Assembly (NCBI GenBank): GCA_028717805.1
Contig: JAQUNC010000007.1
Span: 1-64,000, forward strand
DNA: 64,000 nt
Direction of reading: 5' to 3'
Origin: Atribacterota bacterium
GTDB taxonomy: Bacteria > Atribacterota > Phoenicimicrobiia > Phoenicimicrobiales > Stramentimicrobiaceae
This document shows, in pieces, positions 45,998 through 54,911 of this stretch. Under the pieces are notes generated by a model. The model saw nothing but the letters and a program-made list of their open reading frames with translations. It had not been told where the DNA came from and made no database searches. Position 1 is the first letter of the stretch; the number at the start of each line of letters is the position of its first letter. The position numbers and the translations under genes were made by a program.

Positions 45998-46390
45998 TTA
46001 CTTCCTCAGAATATAGTGAATTTTCATATCTTTTGCCTGAAAGAATTTTTGGGTAAAATCGGCAGCAACCTGAGGATCATAATATTTGCAGCTAAATATG
46101 TCAATATAGGCAGCATTGGTTAGATTGGTAAAATGACCGGAAATTAAAGATGTCTCAATGAGTTGGGTCATAGAAAAACCTGCTACCCTTTCATCTTCCC
46201 CAAAATCTACTACCTGAGTATCCCCAAATTTCTTCATCTCGATTAAGTGGCATAATTCATCTACATAACGTCTTATTGCTTCTGCATCCCGAATCAAGGC
46301 AGGATTGCAGTGATGTAAATCAATACTGGTAAGTAAGCCCCACATATTTTCCTTTAAAAATATTTCTTTCGAATCCTTAATCTTTTCCAT
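45998..46390 (-). CDS. Second SpeD paralogue, candidate pyruvoyl amino-acid decarboxylase
   Basis: This 130-residue protein is related to S-adenosylmethionine decarboxylase but differs from the adjacent true SpeD. The catalytic triad spacing is conserved exactly: S81, H86 and C101 match S63, H68 and C83 of the neighbour. The surrounding sequence is quite different (IETSLISGHF in place of AESHFTIHTWPE), so self-cleavage to a pyruvoyl group is plausible with a new substrate. Such SpeD homologues in bacteria and phages have been shown to decarboxylate ornithine or arginine. Placed one base after speD and five before speE, it could supply putrescine or agmatine. The activity here is inferred. Confidence 0.75.
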   Translation of the reverse strand: MEKIKDSKEIFLKENMWGLLTSIDLHHCNPALIRDAEAIRRYVDELCHLIEMKKFGDTQVVDFGEDERVAGFSMTQLIETSLISGHFTNLTNAAYIDIFSCKYYDPQVAADFTQKFFQAKDMKIHYILRK

Positions 46391-46391
46391 T

Positions 46392-46790
46392 TTAACATAC
46401 CCCTACCTTAGAAGATGATTTTTTATCTATCTTTAATGGAAATTGGATGTTACCTCTTTTCATTTCTGTAACTGATAACATTTTTACGTCCAGCTCTTTC
46501 TCGATATAGTCCAATGCTTTCTGGCTATTTATAGTTTCTCCACAGGTAAATATATCCAATGCGGCATAACCATATTCAGGCCAGGTATGAATCGTAAAAT
46601 GAGATTCAGCTATAATAACAACACCGCTGACTCCCTGGGGTGCAAATTGATGAAAAGACGTTTTTAAAGCAGTAGCCCCGGAGATTCGAACTGCCTCTTT
46701 TAATACTCTTTCAAGTTGGTTCTGGTTGTTGAGTTTTAACGAATCACATTCATACAATTCCACTAAAAGATGATTTCCCAAATAATCCAT
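46392..46790 (-). CDS. speD: S-adenosylmethionine decarboxylase proenzyme
   Basis: This 132-residue class 1B SpeD starts with GNHLLVELYECD. The self-cleavage serine is S63 in IIAESHFTIHTWPEYG, with H68 and C83 (DIFTCG) completing the triad at the same numbering as Thermotoga SpeD. It makes the aminopropyl donor for SpeE. It is the first gene of the polyamine operon, with SD GAGGG. The length is typical. Confidence 0.96.
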   Translation of the reverse strand: MDYLGNHLLVELYECDSLKLNNQNQLERVLKEAVRISGATALKTSFHQFAPQGVSGVVIIAESHFTIHTWPEYGYAALDIFTCGETINSQKALDYIEKELDVKMLSVTEMKRGNIQFPLKIDKKSSSKVGVC

Positions 46791-46936
46791 TTTCTTTACC
46801 CTCTTTTTTCCATTAAAATTATTTAAGAAACTAACATAAAATAACAGAAAATTTTATAAAAATCAATCTTTTTTTCATAAAATTTTTATTTTACCACTAA
46901 CCTGATCTGACTAATTTTCTAATCCTTCAAAATATC

Positions 46937-47650
46937 TTATTTTTCTTGTTCTTTTATTAAATTTAATGCTAATTCCACCATCTCATTAAAGGTCATCTCT
47001 CTATCCGTAGAGCTGGTTTCCTCCCCGGTAATCAAGCTATCACTTACCGTTAAGATAGAAAGTGCCTTTACTTTATATTTTGCTGCAATGGTATATAAGG
47101 CAGCAGTTTCCATTTCTACCGCCAATACACCATAAGATGCCCACAAAAGCCAGTAATCGGGATCATCGTGGTAGAACATATCAGTAGTGAGAATATTTCC
47201 AATCTTTACTGGCAAAGATTTCTCCTGGGCAATTAACTCAGCTTTCCTGAGAAGTTGATAACAAGCAGTGGGGGAGTAATCATTCCCATTGAAGCGGATT
47301 TTATTCAAACTGGAATCAGTGGAGGCACTCATAGCTAGGATTATATCGCGCACTTTTATATCAGGCTGCAATGAACCGCAACTACCAACCCTGATTAAAT
47401 TGCGAACCTGATATTGGTTAATCAGTTCGTGGAGATAAATAGAAATAGAGGGTATACCCATGCCGGTTCCCTGTACAGAAACTAATTTCCCCTGATAACG
47501 ACCAGTAAAACCATACATTCCTCTTACCTTATTGTAACAATATGATTCTGCCAGGTAATTCTCAGCGATGTATTTAGCTCGCATGGGATCGCCTGGTAAT
47601 AATACAATAGGAGCGATATCACCCGCTTCCGCATTAATATGAATACTCAT
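46937..47650 (-). CDS. deoD: Purine nucleoside phosphorylase DeoD-type
   Basis: This 237-residue hexameric PNP cleaves purine ribo- and deoxyribonucleosides with phosphate. Motifs are [50 protein letters not shown] and SDSLITGEE. The SD AAGGAGG is strong. It is upstream of the polyamine operon in the same direction, about 150 bases away. A 5'-methylthioadenosine salvage role linked to polyamines is conceivable, but the sequence is DeoD-like rather than MTAP-like. Confidence 0.94.
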   Translation of the reverse strand: MSIHINAEAGDIAPIVLLPGDPMRAKYIAENYLAESYCYNKVRGMYGFTGRYQGKLVSVQGTGMGIPSISIYLHELINQYQVRNLIRVGSCGSLQPDIKVRDIILAMSASTDSSLNKIRFNGNDYSPTACYQLLRKAELIAQEKSLPVKIGNILTTDMFYHDDPDYWLLWASYGVLAVEMETAALYTIAAKYKVKALSILTVSDSLITGEETSSTDREMTFNEMVELALNLIKEQEK

Positions 47651-48053
47651 TATTAAATACCTCCTTAATTTTATAATATTAAAAACAAAAAAACCAGAAA
47701 TTTTTTATATTATTTTAAAAATCTTGGCCTTTTTGCCATTTTCTTTTTCTCTAATCAGTCTTTTCAGTGCAAATTACTTAGCGACATTGCTCTATACTGG
47801 AACTGCAGGAGAATAACATGGAATAAAACTTTACATCTTAACCTTTATATTTAAATAAAGAGCAAGGAATCAATAAAAACAATAAAAATCAACTGAATAC
47901 CATCTATTCTATAAATAATAACTTAACATGTTTTTATTACTATTTCAATTGGTTATTATTTATAATCATTTTGCTTGAGGATGTACTTATAATACATTAT
48001 AATATAATAATCTTAAACATCTTAAATATTTATTAGGTAAAAGGAGATTTCTC
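47651..48053 (+). promoter_or_regulatory. Divergent gap with htpX promoter
   Basis: TTGAGG (47975-47980), a 17-base spacer and a perfect TATAAT (47998-48003) precede htpX by about 50 bases. An AAAGGAG ribosome site is just before its ATG. The remainder of the gap is AT-rich, with nothing else I can recognise. Confidence 0.5.
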
Positions 48054-49025
48054 ATGAATCTGCAAATGAAAATGTGGATTTTAGTTATATTAATGTTTGC
48101 TATACTTTACGGTGTTATTGCAGGTATCGGTACTTATATGGGAGCCGGAAGTGTTGTGAGCTATATCATACTGGCTATAGGAATAACATTGTTTCAATAT
48201 CTTATCGGTCCCAATATGGTTGCTTCTATGATGAAAGTAAAATGGGTAAACCCATCAGAAGAGCCTGAACTTCATCAGATGATAGAAGAAATGTCTAATA
48301 AAGCAGGTATACCTAAGCCCAAAGTCGGTATTTCACAGGTAGCAGTTCCCAATGCCTTTGCCTTTGGTAGAAGCCTTAAAGATGGTCGAGTCTGTGTAAC
48401 CAGTGGAATGCAAAAACTACTAAATAAAAATGAATTGAGAGCGGTAATAGGTCATGAACTTTCTCATATCAAGCACCGGGATATGATTATTGTCACTGTA
48501 TTATCAGTTATCCCTCTGATACTTTACTGGTTAGGTACACGTTTGATGTACGGAGGGACTTGGCAAGATAGAGAAAATAGAGGATCAGCTGCCCTTGTTG
48601 GCATGATTGCCTTCCTTTTATATTTTGTGTCTAATCTGTTAGTACTTTACGGTTCTAGGATTAGGGAATACTATGCTGATCAGGGGAGTGTCAGTTTAGG
48701 GAATCCTCCTCATCAGCTTGCTTCTGCTCTATATAAATTAACCTATGGCTCTGCTAAACTTAAAGGAAGTCGGATGGGAGAACAAGCACTCAACCAGGTT
48801 GAGGGTTTTCGAGCATTTTTTCTGAACGATATTGCCAAAGCTTATCAAGAGTTCAAAACCCTAAAAGAAGTTGATCAAGATCTTAGTGGCACCATTGATG
48901 CTCAGGAGTTACTTGCTTTGAGAGAAAAAAAAGTGAGCATAAATGCACCTGAAAAGATGATGGAAATCTTTACCACGCATCCTAATATGTTAAAAAGGAT
49001 TAAAACTTTATCTCTTTTATCTTAA
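48054..49025 (+). CDS. htpX: HtpX-like M48 membrane protease with EF-hand loop
   Basis: This 323-residue membrane zinc protease has two N-terminal transmembrane helices (about 8-28 and 33-53), the zinc motif HELSH at 134-138, two further helices (about 143-160 and 178-200) and the downstream glutamate region REYYADQGS. It is expected to degrade damaged membrane proteins. A perfect 12-residue EF-hand calcium loop, D274 to E285 (DQDLSGTIDAQE), sits in the soluble C-terminal part, which is not found in E. coli HtpX. Calcium sensing is inferred from that motif alone. Confidence 0.88.
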   Translation: MNLQMKMWILVILMFAILYGVIAGIGTYMGAGSVVSYIILAIGITLFQYLIGPNMVASMMKVKWVNPSEEPELHQMIEEMSNKAGIPKPKVGISQVAVPNAFAFGRSLKDGRVCVTSGMQKLLNKNELRAVIGHELSHIKHRDMIIVTVLSVIPLILYWLGTRLMYGGTWQDRENRGSAALVGMIAFLLYFVSNLLVLYGSRIREYYADQGSVSLGNPPHQLASALYKLTYGSAKLKGSRMGEQALNQVEGFRAFFLNDIAKAYQEFKTLKEVDQDLSGTIDAQELLALREKKVSINAPEKMMEIFTTHPNMLKRIKTLSLLS

Positions 49026-49287
49026 AGATAAAGATAATATGCTTCCTCTTTTCTTACTTCTCTATGTAATAACATCGGGATCTCAAAAAATTCTGATACT
49101 ATTAAATATTCTTTTCTAATTAAGTACAATGTATACTAAATTAGTTTTAACATCAGGGTAGGGGGAACATGAGCAGAAATTGCTCAATCTGAATTTCTAA
49201 TGCATATCCTATCAATTAAAAATATCTATGCTTTAATTAGAACTATCATTCCTAACTCAATTTTATTTTTTCATTCTTACTATTTGA

Positions 49288-50196
49288 TTACGATAAAAGC
49301 CCTAATCTGATTTTGATAAAATCGAAGATGACATCAGGAATACTAACATCACAGCAACTTTCAATTCCTTTAAAACCCGGTGAAGAGTTGGCTTCACAAA
49401 TTTTAAAACTCTCTCCATCAAATAACAAATCAATCCCGGCAATATCTAGATTTAATACTCTGCCGCACTCAGTAGCTAACCACTCAACTTCTTTACTTGC
49501 CGTAAAAGCTTTTACTTCACCACCACGAGAAAAATTGGCTTTAAAATTACCATCACGAGAGATTCTTTCCATACAGGCAATTACTCTGCCTCCCACAATG
49601 AATACTCTTAAATCATGCCCTTTACTTGTTTTAATGAATTCCTGGATAATAAAATTAGCCTGGGTTTTGGCAGTATCGATTAATTGCATTAGGTCTTCCA
49701 GATGTCCTTGATTTTCACATAAAAAAACTCCACTGCCCTGTGAACCAGAGATAGTTTTAACTACTATAGGAAAACCTATGGTCTCTTCAATTAATTCAAT
49801 ATTTAAGGGATATCTAGCCAGCATAGTACGGGGAACAGGGAAATTATTGGCAGCTAAGATCTGTTGTGTATATAATTTATCTTTAACTATTTCAATGCTC
49901 TGTGAAGAATTAAAGGTATTAACCCCCAATCTCTCCAGATGTCGAATAACTGCCAGGGAAAAATAAGGTGTACTGGCACCCTGTCTTGGTAATAAAAATT
50001 GTGGTAATTTGGTATAATTATTATCCACGATTACACTTTTATTGTCATCCCGATTAACCAGCAAATCAAATTGTTCCGGACATAATATTTTTAAACTTAT
50101 ATCTCTTTGTTCTGCTGCTTCAAGAAAGCGATTCATTTCATATTTATCTGATGTTATTTCACTCTGCCGCTGTTTATAAAGAATCCAGCCTTCCAT
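49288..50196 (-). CDS. RimK-family ATP-grasp glutamate ligase-like protein
   Basis: This 302-residue ATP-grasp enzyme is related to RimK. An N-terminal pre-ATP-grasp domain contains FLLPRQGAST and VNTFNSS. The ATP-grasp fold follows with FPIVVKTISGSQGSGVF, IIQEFI, DLRVFIVGG, GNFKANFSRGG and LDIAGIDLLF, ending in CEANSSPGFKGIE. The family adds glutamate or related amino acids to proteins, F420 or other acceptors. The acceptor here cannot be told. It is a single gene with SD AGGAGA, convergent with htpX. Confidence 0.85.
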   Translation of the reverse strand: MEGWILYKQRQSEITSDKYEMNRFLEAAEQRDISLKILCPEQFDLLVNRDDNKSVIVDNNYTKLPQFLLPRQGASTPYFSLAVIRHLERLGVNTFNSSQSIEIVKDKLYTQQILAANNFPVPRTMLARYPLNIELIEETIGFPIVVKTISGSQGSGVFLCENQGHLEDLMQLIDTAKTQANFIIQEFIKTSKGHDLRVFIVGGRVIACMERISRDGNFKANFSRGGEVKAFTASKEVEWLATECGRVLNLDIAGIDLLFDGESFKICEANSSPGFKGIESCCDVSIPDVIFDFIKIRLGLLS

Positions 50197-50394
50197 ATAT
50201 TTTCTCCTATTTATTATTTATTAATAGAATTTTTCTTTTTTATCTAACTTGAAAAGGCTTTAAAATATTTTTTATTCTGAATAGCATCATGAAATTGAAT
50301 TCTAATAAATTACCTCTATCACCTTCTAAGAAGGTGTTTCCCAAGGTCAAATAAAAAAAGTGTGCTTCTAACAATAATCTAAAAAAAGTAAAAC

Positions 50395-50826
50395 TTATTT
50401 GCGCAGATAAAGACCTACTAATTCTGCTTCTGCTAAGATATGTCCTTCCATGGCTTTTAATAAATCTTTTTTGCGACAACCCTCTTCTAAATCGAGTTTT
50501 GTATCCAGGGCATATAGTTTAAAGAAATAACGATGGGTACCGGATGGAGGGCAGGGACCTCCGTATTCTAATTTCCGAAAATCATTTAATCCCTGAGTAC
50601 CGGGCACTTCACCCTCTTCTATCACATCAGTTACATGAATATTAAAAACAATCCAGTGGATCCAGGTGCCTGCCGGTGCATCAGGATCCTCTACTATCAG
50701 TGCTAACCTTTTTGTTTCTTGCGGAATATCCTCAATGATTAAACTAGGACTGATATCTTCTCCATCGCAGGTAAATTTTTCAGGAATATACTCTTCATGT
50801 TCAAAGTCAGGACTACTTAATTTCAT
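50395..50826 (-). CDS. YbhB/YbcL family PEBP-like protein
   Basis: This 143-residue protein is of the phosphatidylethanolamine-binding/Raf kinase inhibitor-like family. It shows FTCDGEDISPSL, VEDPDAPAGTWIHWIVFNI, YGGPCPPSGTHRYFFKLYALD and the C-terminal AEAELVGLYLRK. The bacterial function is unsettled; a ligand-binding cytoplasmic protein is likely. The SD is AAGGAGG. It stands between nadE and the RimK-like gene in the same orientation. Confidence 0.92.
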   Translation of the reverse strand: MKLSSPDFEHEEYIPEKFTCDGEDISPSLIIEDIPQETKRLALIVEDPDAPAGTWIHWIVFNIHVTDVIEEGEVPGTQGLNDFRKLEYGGPCPPSGTHRYFFKLYALDTKLDLEEGCRKKDLLKAMEGHILAEAELVGLYLRK

Positions 50827-50955
50827 TTTCTAAACCTCCTTAAAATAAATTTTCTGACTCCTTCATCTTTAAGAATCTTTTTAAATTTATATTTATGTAA
50901 ATATTATAAAACAAAATATTTAATTGTCACCCATAATAAAATTTAATTTCTATCA

Positions 50956-51873
50956 TCATCTTAGTGAGCCAGCATAATAGGCTAAATCAAATACATATAC
51001 TATCTGTTCTAATGCTATGCCCAGTAACTGACTTATCTCTTCAGGTGGCAAACCATTTTCTTTGGCTAATAATATTAAGTCTATCTCTTCATAAGGAAGC
51101 CCAATCATAGTTCGGTCATCCAGACCAGGCAACAAATCCGGTGAAGGTTCTTTCTCTATTAAATGGTTAGATATGTTCAGATACTTAGCTAACCGTCTTA
51201 CCTGAGTCTTGTATAAACCTATGATGGGCATAATATCAGCCAGATGATCACAACCATATTTTACAAAAAGACCAATGTGCTGTTCTGTTTTATTGGTACA
51301 ACCAACCACAATTCTACCTTCCAATTCTGCATAATAATAGAGTATTGCCATTCTAAAACGGTTTTTTGCTTGCAGAATTGCCTGGCCTCTCTGGATATAG
51401 TTATGATAAGGTTTCCCCTCTTGTCCCTTTAACTTCGAGGCAAAGGGAGTTTCTCCGCTAATGCTCTGATAATATTGATAGGCTTTTTTAAATAGAAAGC
51501 CTTTTATCTTATTTTGGAAAGGGATTTTACTGGCAAAACCATATTTTTTTATTTTAAGGTCTCTCAAAAAAGGAGTAATATCAATGACCTCCCATGGTAT
51601 CCCCAGCTCCCTGACAAGATCAAAAGAATCTCGCAAATGCATCTGGCTTGATTCGCTATCGGGTAGCAGAAGGGCTTTTACCATATCTTTTCCCAATGCC
51701 CTGACACACAAGACAGTTACTACTGATGAATCCAATCCTCCGCTCAATCCAACAATGACACGCTGTTTTTTAAATTCCTTTTTAGATTTAATAATATCTT
51801 GTACCAGGTCATGACAAACATTTTGAGCATCTATTCTTATCTTATCTTTCAGATACTCGAGTTTTTCATTCAT
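50956..51873 (-). CDS. nadE: NH3-dependent NAD+ synthetase
   Basis: NadE amidates deamido-NAD with ammonia. The 305-residue protein has the PP-loop GLSGGLDSSVVTVL, VGCTNKTEQHIGLFVKYGCDHLADI and PSPDLLPG, with no N-terminal nitrilase domain, so it uses free ammonia. It is somewhat longer than the 245-275 residue bacterial norm because of an insert of about 35 residues (YHNYIQRGQ region before the NTE loop). The ribosome site is weak. Confidence 0.92.
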   Translation of the reverse strand: MNEKLEYLKDKIRIDAQNVCHDLVQDIIKSKKEFKKQRVIVGLSGGLDSSVVTVLCVRALGKDMVKALLLPDSESSQMHLRDSFDLVRELGIPWEVIDITPFLRDLKIKKYGFASKIPFQNKIKGFLFKKAYQYYQSISGETPFASKLKGQEGKPYHNYIQRGQAILQAKNRFRMAILYYYAELEGRIVVGCTNKTEQHIGLFVKYGCDHLADIMPIIGLYKTQVRRLAKYLNISNHLIEKEPSPDLLPGLDDRTMIGLPYEEIDLILLAKENGLPPEEISQLLGIALEQIVYVFDLAYYAGSLR

Positions 51874-51996
51874 TCCAGAAATACACTTTCTTTTTTTTAT
51901 TACAATAATTTTATTAATTAGGACTAAAAATTTACTAATTTTCTGGTAAAATAGAAAAAAATATCTATAATAATATATTAGCGGGTAAAATAAAAA

Positions 51997-52746
51997 ATGA
52001 CAAAAGCAATTTTATTTGATCTTGACAACACCTTAATATTATTCGATGAAGTGAAATTTTTCAAAGCCTATATTAAAAAAGTCGCTCCAATTATGTCTGA
52101 TATTGTCTCACCCCATACCCTTTGGCGATTGGTGCTAAATGCTACCAAAGCGGTTTTGCACAACAATGGTAAATTAACAAATCAGGAAGTTTTCTTTCAT
52201 ACCTTTACTCAGGGACTGGAAGATAAAACTGAAGAAATATGGAATCGCTTTCAACAATTTTATGAAAATGAATTCGACCACCTAAAAACTTTAATTACTG
52301 TAAATAAAGGTGTTTCAGAAATTTTTTCTATCCTTTCTCAGAAAAGAATAAAAATTGTGATTGCCTCCAATCCCTTCTGGCCATGTTCAGCAATGGAAAA
52401 AAGAATGGCTTGGGCAGGCTTAACTAAAGAACAGGTTCATTTAATTACCCATCTGGAAAATATGCACTTCTGTAAACCTCGTTTGGAATATTACCAGGAA
52501 ATCTGTAATAAAATTAAGATAAATCCCGAAGATTGTCTGATGGTTGGAGATGATCCGGTTAATGATATGATAGCAGGAAAGACCGGTATGAAAACCTTTT
52601 TAATCACTGATAGTAGAAGGTTTAGTAATACATTAAGGATTATTAGTAAAAAAATAAGATTTAGCAGAGGCAAAAAGCGGGTCAAGCCTGATTATACCGG
52701 TTCTTTAGTTCAAGTTCAGAAAATTATCCCGTCATTTAATTCATAA
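51997..52746 (+). CDS. HAD superfamily hydrolase
   Basis: This 249-residue HAD phosphatase has motif I FDLDNTL, motif II VIASNP, the motif III lysine (CKPRLEYY) and motif IV VGDDPVNDMIAG. A helical C1 cap lies between motifs I and II. Substrate specificity cannot be told. It is a single gene, divergent from nadE and convergent with the LysE-type gene. Confidence 0.88.
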   Translation: MTKAILFDLDNTLILFDEVKFFKAYIKKVAPIMSDIVSPHTLWRLVLNATKAVLHNNGKLTNQEVFFHTFTQGLEDKTEEIWNRFQQFYENEFDHLKTLITVNKGVSEIFSILSQKRIKIVIASNPFWPCSAMEKRMAWAGLTKEQVHLITHLENMHFCKPRLEYYQEICNKIKINPEDCLMVGDDPVNDMIAGKTGMKTFLITDSRRFSNTLRIISKKIRFSRGKKRVKPDYTGSLVQVQKIIPSFNS

Positions 52747-52777
52747 TTATCCTGTTTTAACTATCAGGTAGTATAAA

Positions 52778-53398
52778 TCACGCTCTAAAGGCAGCTATTA
52801 TAACATCATAAATGAATTTTCCACTAAAGAACAAAAGAAATATACCACAAACAGCAAAAAGAATCTGCTGTAATCTCCGCCCGAAAAATCGACCACCTTT
52901 AAAGGTCAGAGAAGAAAGAAAAAAGTACCAGCAAAAATCACAACCCCAGTGCAACAGAATAAAAGAAATTAAGCCAACTAATCCGAATTGATAAGCACCA
53001 GTGATTAACATAGCTCCTATGGTTGCCCACCATATTAAAAAATAGGGATTGGCAATACTCAATACAATACCGGCTTGCAAGGGAGTATAGGAAGAGGTAG
53101 TCTGTCCTACTCTGGCATTAGATATATTTTTCAATAATCCAATTCCCATTTTAAGTAAAAATAAACCTCCCAAAATACCTATAACCATCTTAATCCAGTT
53201 AATTTCCAGAAATTTACCCAGACCAACTATTATTAATAAGATAAGTGGTAGTTCTACCATGAGGTGTCCCAAAGCAATAAAAGCACCAGCTTGAGGCTGC
53301 TCAGTGCCTTTGCTTACCGTTACAGCGGTAATGGGTCCGGGAGCCATTACTCCTGACAAAGAAATAAGAACTGCTTTTAGTAAAAAAGAAATAAACAT
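52778..53398 (-). CDS. LysE/RhtB family amino-acid exporter
   Basis: This 206-residue inner-membrane protein has six predicted helices. It carries the family N-terminus with GVMAPGPITAVTVSKGTEQPQAGAFIALGH and SIANPYFLIWWATIG. It probably exports amino acids or related small molecules. It follows the molybdopterin operon in the same orientation, 25 bases after mogA/moaB, and may be part of that transcript. A link to the cofactor pathway is not evident. Confidence 0.87.
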   Translation of the reverse strand: MFISFLLKAVLISLSGVMAPGPITAVTVSKGTEQPQAGAFIALGHLMVELPLILLIIVGLGKFLEINWIKMVIGILGGLFLLKMGIGLLKNISNARVGQTTSSYTPLQAGIVLSIANPYFLIWWATIGAMLITGAYQFGLVGLISFILLHWGCDFCWYFFLSSLTFKGGRFFGRRLQQILFAVCGIFLLFFSGKFIYDVIIAAFRA

Positions 53399-53422
53399 TT
53401 CTTTGGTACATTTTTCTCCATA

Positions 53423-53914
53423 TTATTCATTACCACATTCGATTGCCTCGCCCTTTAATAGAGCAATGCCATGAGGTAGGGCTTCTAAAATAACATTGAG
53501 TGATTCCCGTACTCCTTTAGGACTACCCGGTAAATTAATGATGATGCTTTTGCCTCTAATACCCGCTATAGCTCGGGATAATATGGCATGAGGTGTTTTT
53601 TTAAAGCTTTCCATTCTTATAATCTCACTTATTCCAGGTACTGACTTTTCTATAACAGCTCTAGTTGCTTCAGGTGTCACATCTCTCTGTGCCAAACCTG
53701 TACCGCCGGTGGTAAGAACCAGATCGGCATCATACATCTCAATAGCTTCGATTAATGTAGTTTTAATTACACCCAGTTCGTCTGGAACAATTGTATACCA
53801 TACCACCTGGGCTTTTACTTTTTTCAGTAAATTTTCTATAGTCTTTCCGCTTATATCTTCTCTTTGTCCTTGCGCTCCCTTATCACTTACGGTAATAATG
53901 GCAACCTTAATCAT
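53423..53914 (-). CDS. Molybdopterin adenylyltransferase-type protein (MogA/MoaB)
   Basis: This 163-residue protein is of the MoaB/MogA fold, which activates molybdopterin by adenylation before metal insertion. Motifs are ITVSDKGAQGQREDISG, LVLTTGGTGLAQRDVTPEAT and INLPGSPKGVRE. It is one base after the moaC-MOSC stop, its ribosome site lying inside that gene. MogA and MoaB are not easily separated by eye. Confidence 0.92.
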   Translation of the reverse strand: MIKVAIITVSDKGAQGQREDISGKTIENLLKKVKAQVVWYTIVPDELGVIKTTLIEAIEMYDADLVLTTGGTGLAQRDVTPEATRAVIEKSVPGISEIIRMESFKKTPHAILSRAIAGIRGKSIIINLPGSPKGVRESLNVILEALPHGIALLKGEAIECGNE

Positions 53915-53915
53915 A

Positions 53916-54908
53916 TCAAGCTATCACCTCTATAGAGTCCCCTACCTGAATAGTGCCTCCCCTAACGACTTGAGTAAAAATCCCTTCCTGTGGCATAATA
54001 GAACGAACTTTCTGTTTACGAACCACAATATCCACATCATGGTCTTTACCTATCTGAGTAATACTAAGGATAACTTCTGGTCCTATCTTAATTATAGTAC
54101 CTATGGGATATTGGTATAAATCTTCCAGACCCTGAAAGACTATATTCTCAAAGAGGTCTCCATAATTCAGTTCATACCCTTCTTCCTTTTTCTTTTCCAA
54201 ACTGGATAGACTTAACAGGCTTACCTGTTTATGATCTATTCCTGCATGTATATCTCCTTTTAGCCCAACATTTTCAATCACAATGGCGCTGGGTACTTGC
54301 TTTTTGGGAATTTTTCGGCTATCTCCCACACAAACTGCTAATACCACTCCTTTTTGCTGGTTTTCTCTATTAACTGCTTCCTCTTGATTATCCTGTACTC
54401 CTTCATGTTCTATCTTGAGATATGATTTTCCCTGATAATGACCACTCTGCCCACCGTCTTTTTCCACCAGGTGAATATGACTTATTTCCATACCCCGTTC
54501 TACTGCCTTGCATATATCGTAAATGGTAAGGGCAGCCACTGTTACAGCATGCAAAGCCTCCATTTCCACTCCAGTTTTACCAGTAGTCATGACAATGGAA
54601 CGAATTAAGATGCTGTTCCTTTCTTCCATAAAGTAAAAATCCATATCCACATTGGTCAGGATAAGAGGGTGACAGAGGGGAATCAATTGACTGGTCTGCT
54701 TGGCAGCCATGATTCCAGCAACCTGAGCTATACCCAAGACATCTCCTTTAGCCATCTTTCTATCTCTAATCAAAGCAAGGGTTTCCGGTTTCATGATAAC
54801 TTCCCCTTCCGCAATAGCAATCCGGTGAGTATCCTGTTTTTCTCCCACATCAACCATACGCGCCCTTCCTTTTTCATTTAAGTGGGTGAACCATTTCTCA
54901 CGATCCAT
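53916..54908 (-). CDS. moaC: MoaC-MOSC fusion protein
   Basis: This 330-residue two-domain protein has MoaC at residues 1-158 (MVDVGEKQDTHRIA, LIPLCHPL, GVEMEALHAVTVAALTIYDICK, EKDGGQSG), which with MoaA makes cyclic pyranopterin phosphate. A linker leads to a MOSC domain at about 185-330 (GLKGDIHAGIDHKQVSLLS, NYGDLFENIVFQGL, QEGIFTQVVRGG). MOSC domains handle sulfur or bind the cofactor. The fusion ties an early and a late pathway step in one chain. The SD is GGAGG. The gene lies three bases after moaA. Confidence 0.93.
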   Translation of the reverse strand: MDREKWFTHLNEKGRARMVDVGEKQDTHRIAIAEGEVIMKPETLALIRDRKMAKGDVLGIAQVAGIMAAKQTSQLIPLCHPLILTNVDMDFYFMEERNSILIRSIVMTTGKTGVEMEALHAVTVAALTIYDICKAVERGMEISHIHLVEKDGGQSGHYQGKSYLKIEHEGVQDNQEEAVNRENQQKGVVLAVCVGDSRKIPKKQVPSAIVIENVGLKGDIHAGIDHKQVSLLSLSSLEKKKEEGYELNYGDLFENIVFQGLEDLYQYPIGTIIKIGPEVILSITQIGKDHDVDIVVRKQKVRSIMPQEGIFTQVVRGGTIQVGDSIEVIA

Positions 54909-54911
54909 TAG

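Noticed and set aside
50240-50479. A 79-codon minus-strand frame overlapping the 3' end of the PEBP-family gene
   Set aside because: Low-complexity Ser/Phe/Leu composition, large overlap with a well-recognised gene, and no ribosome site.
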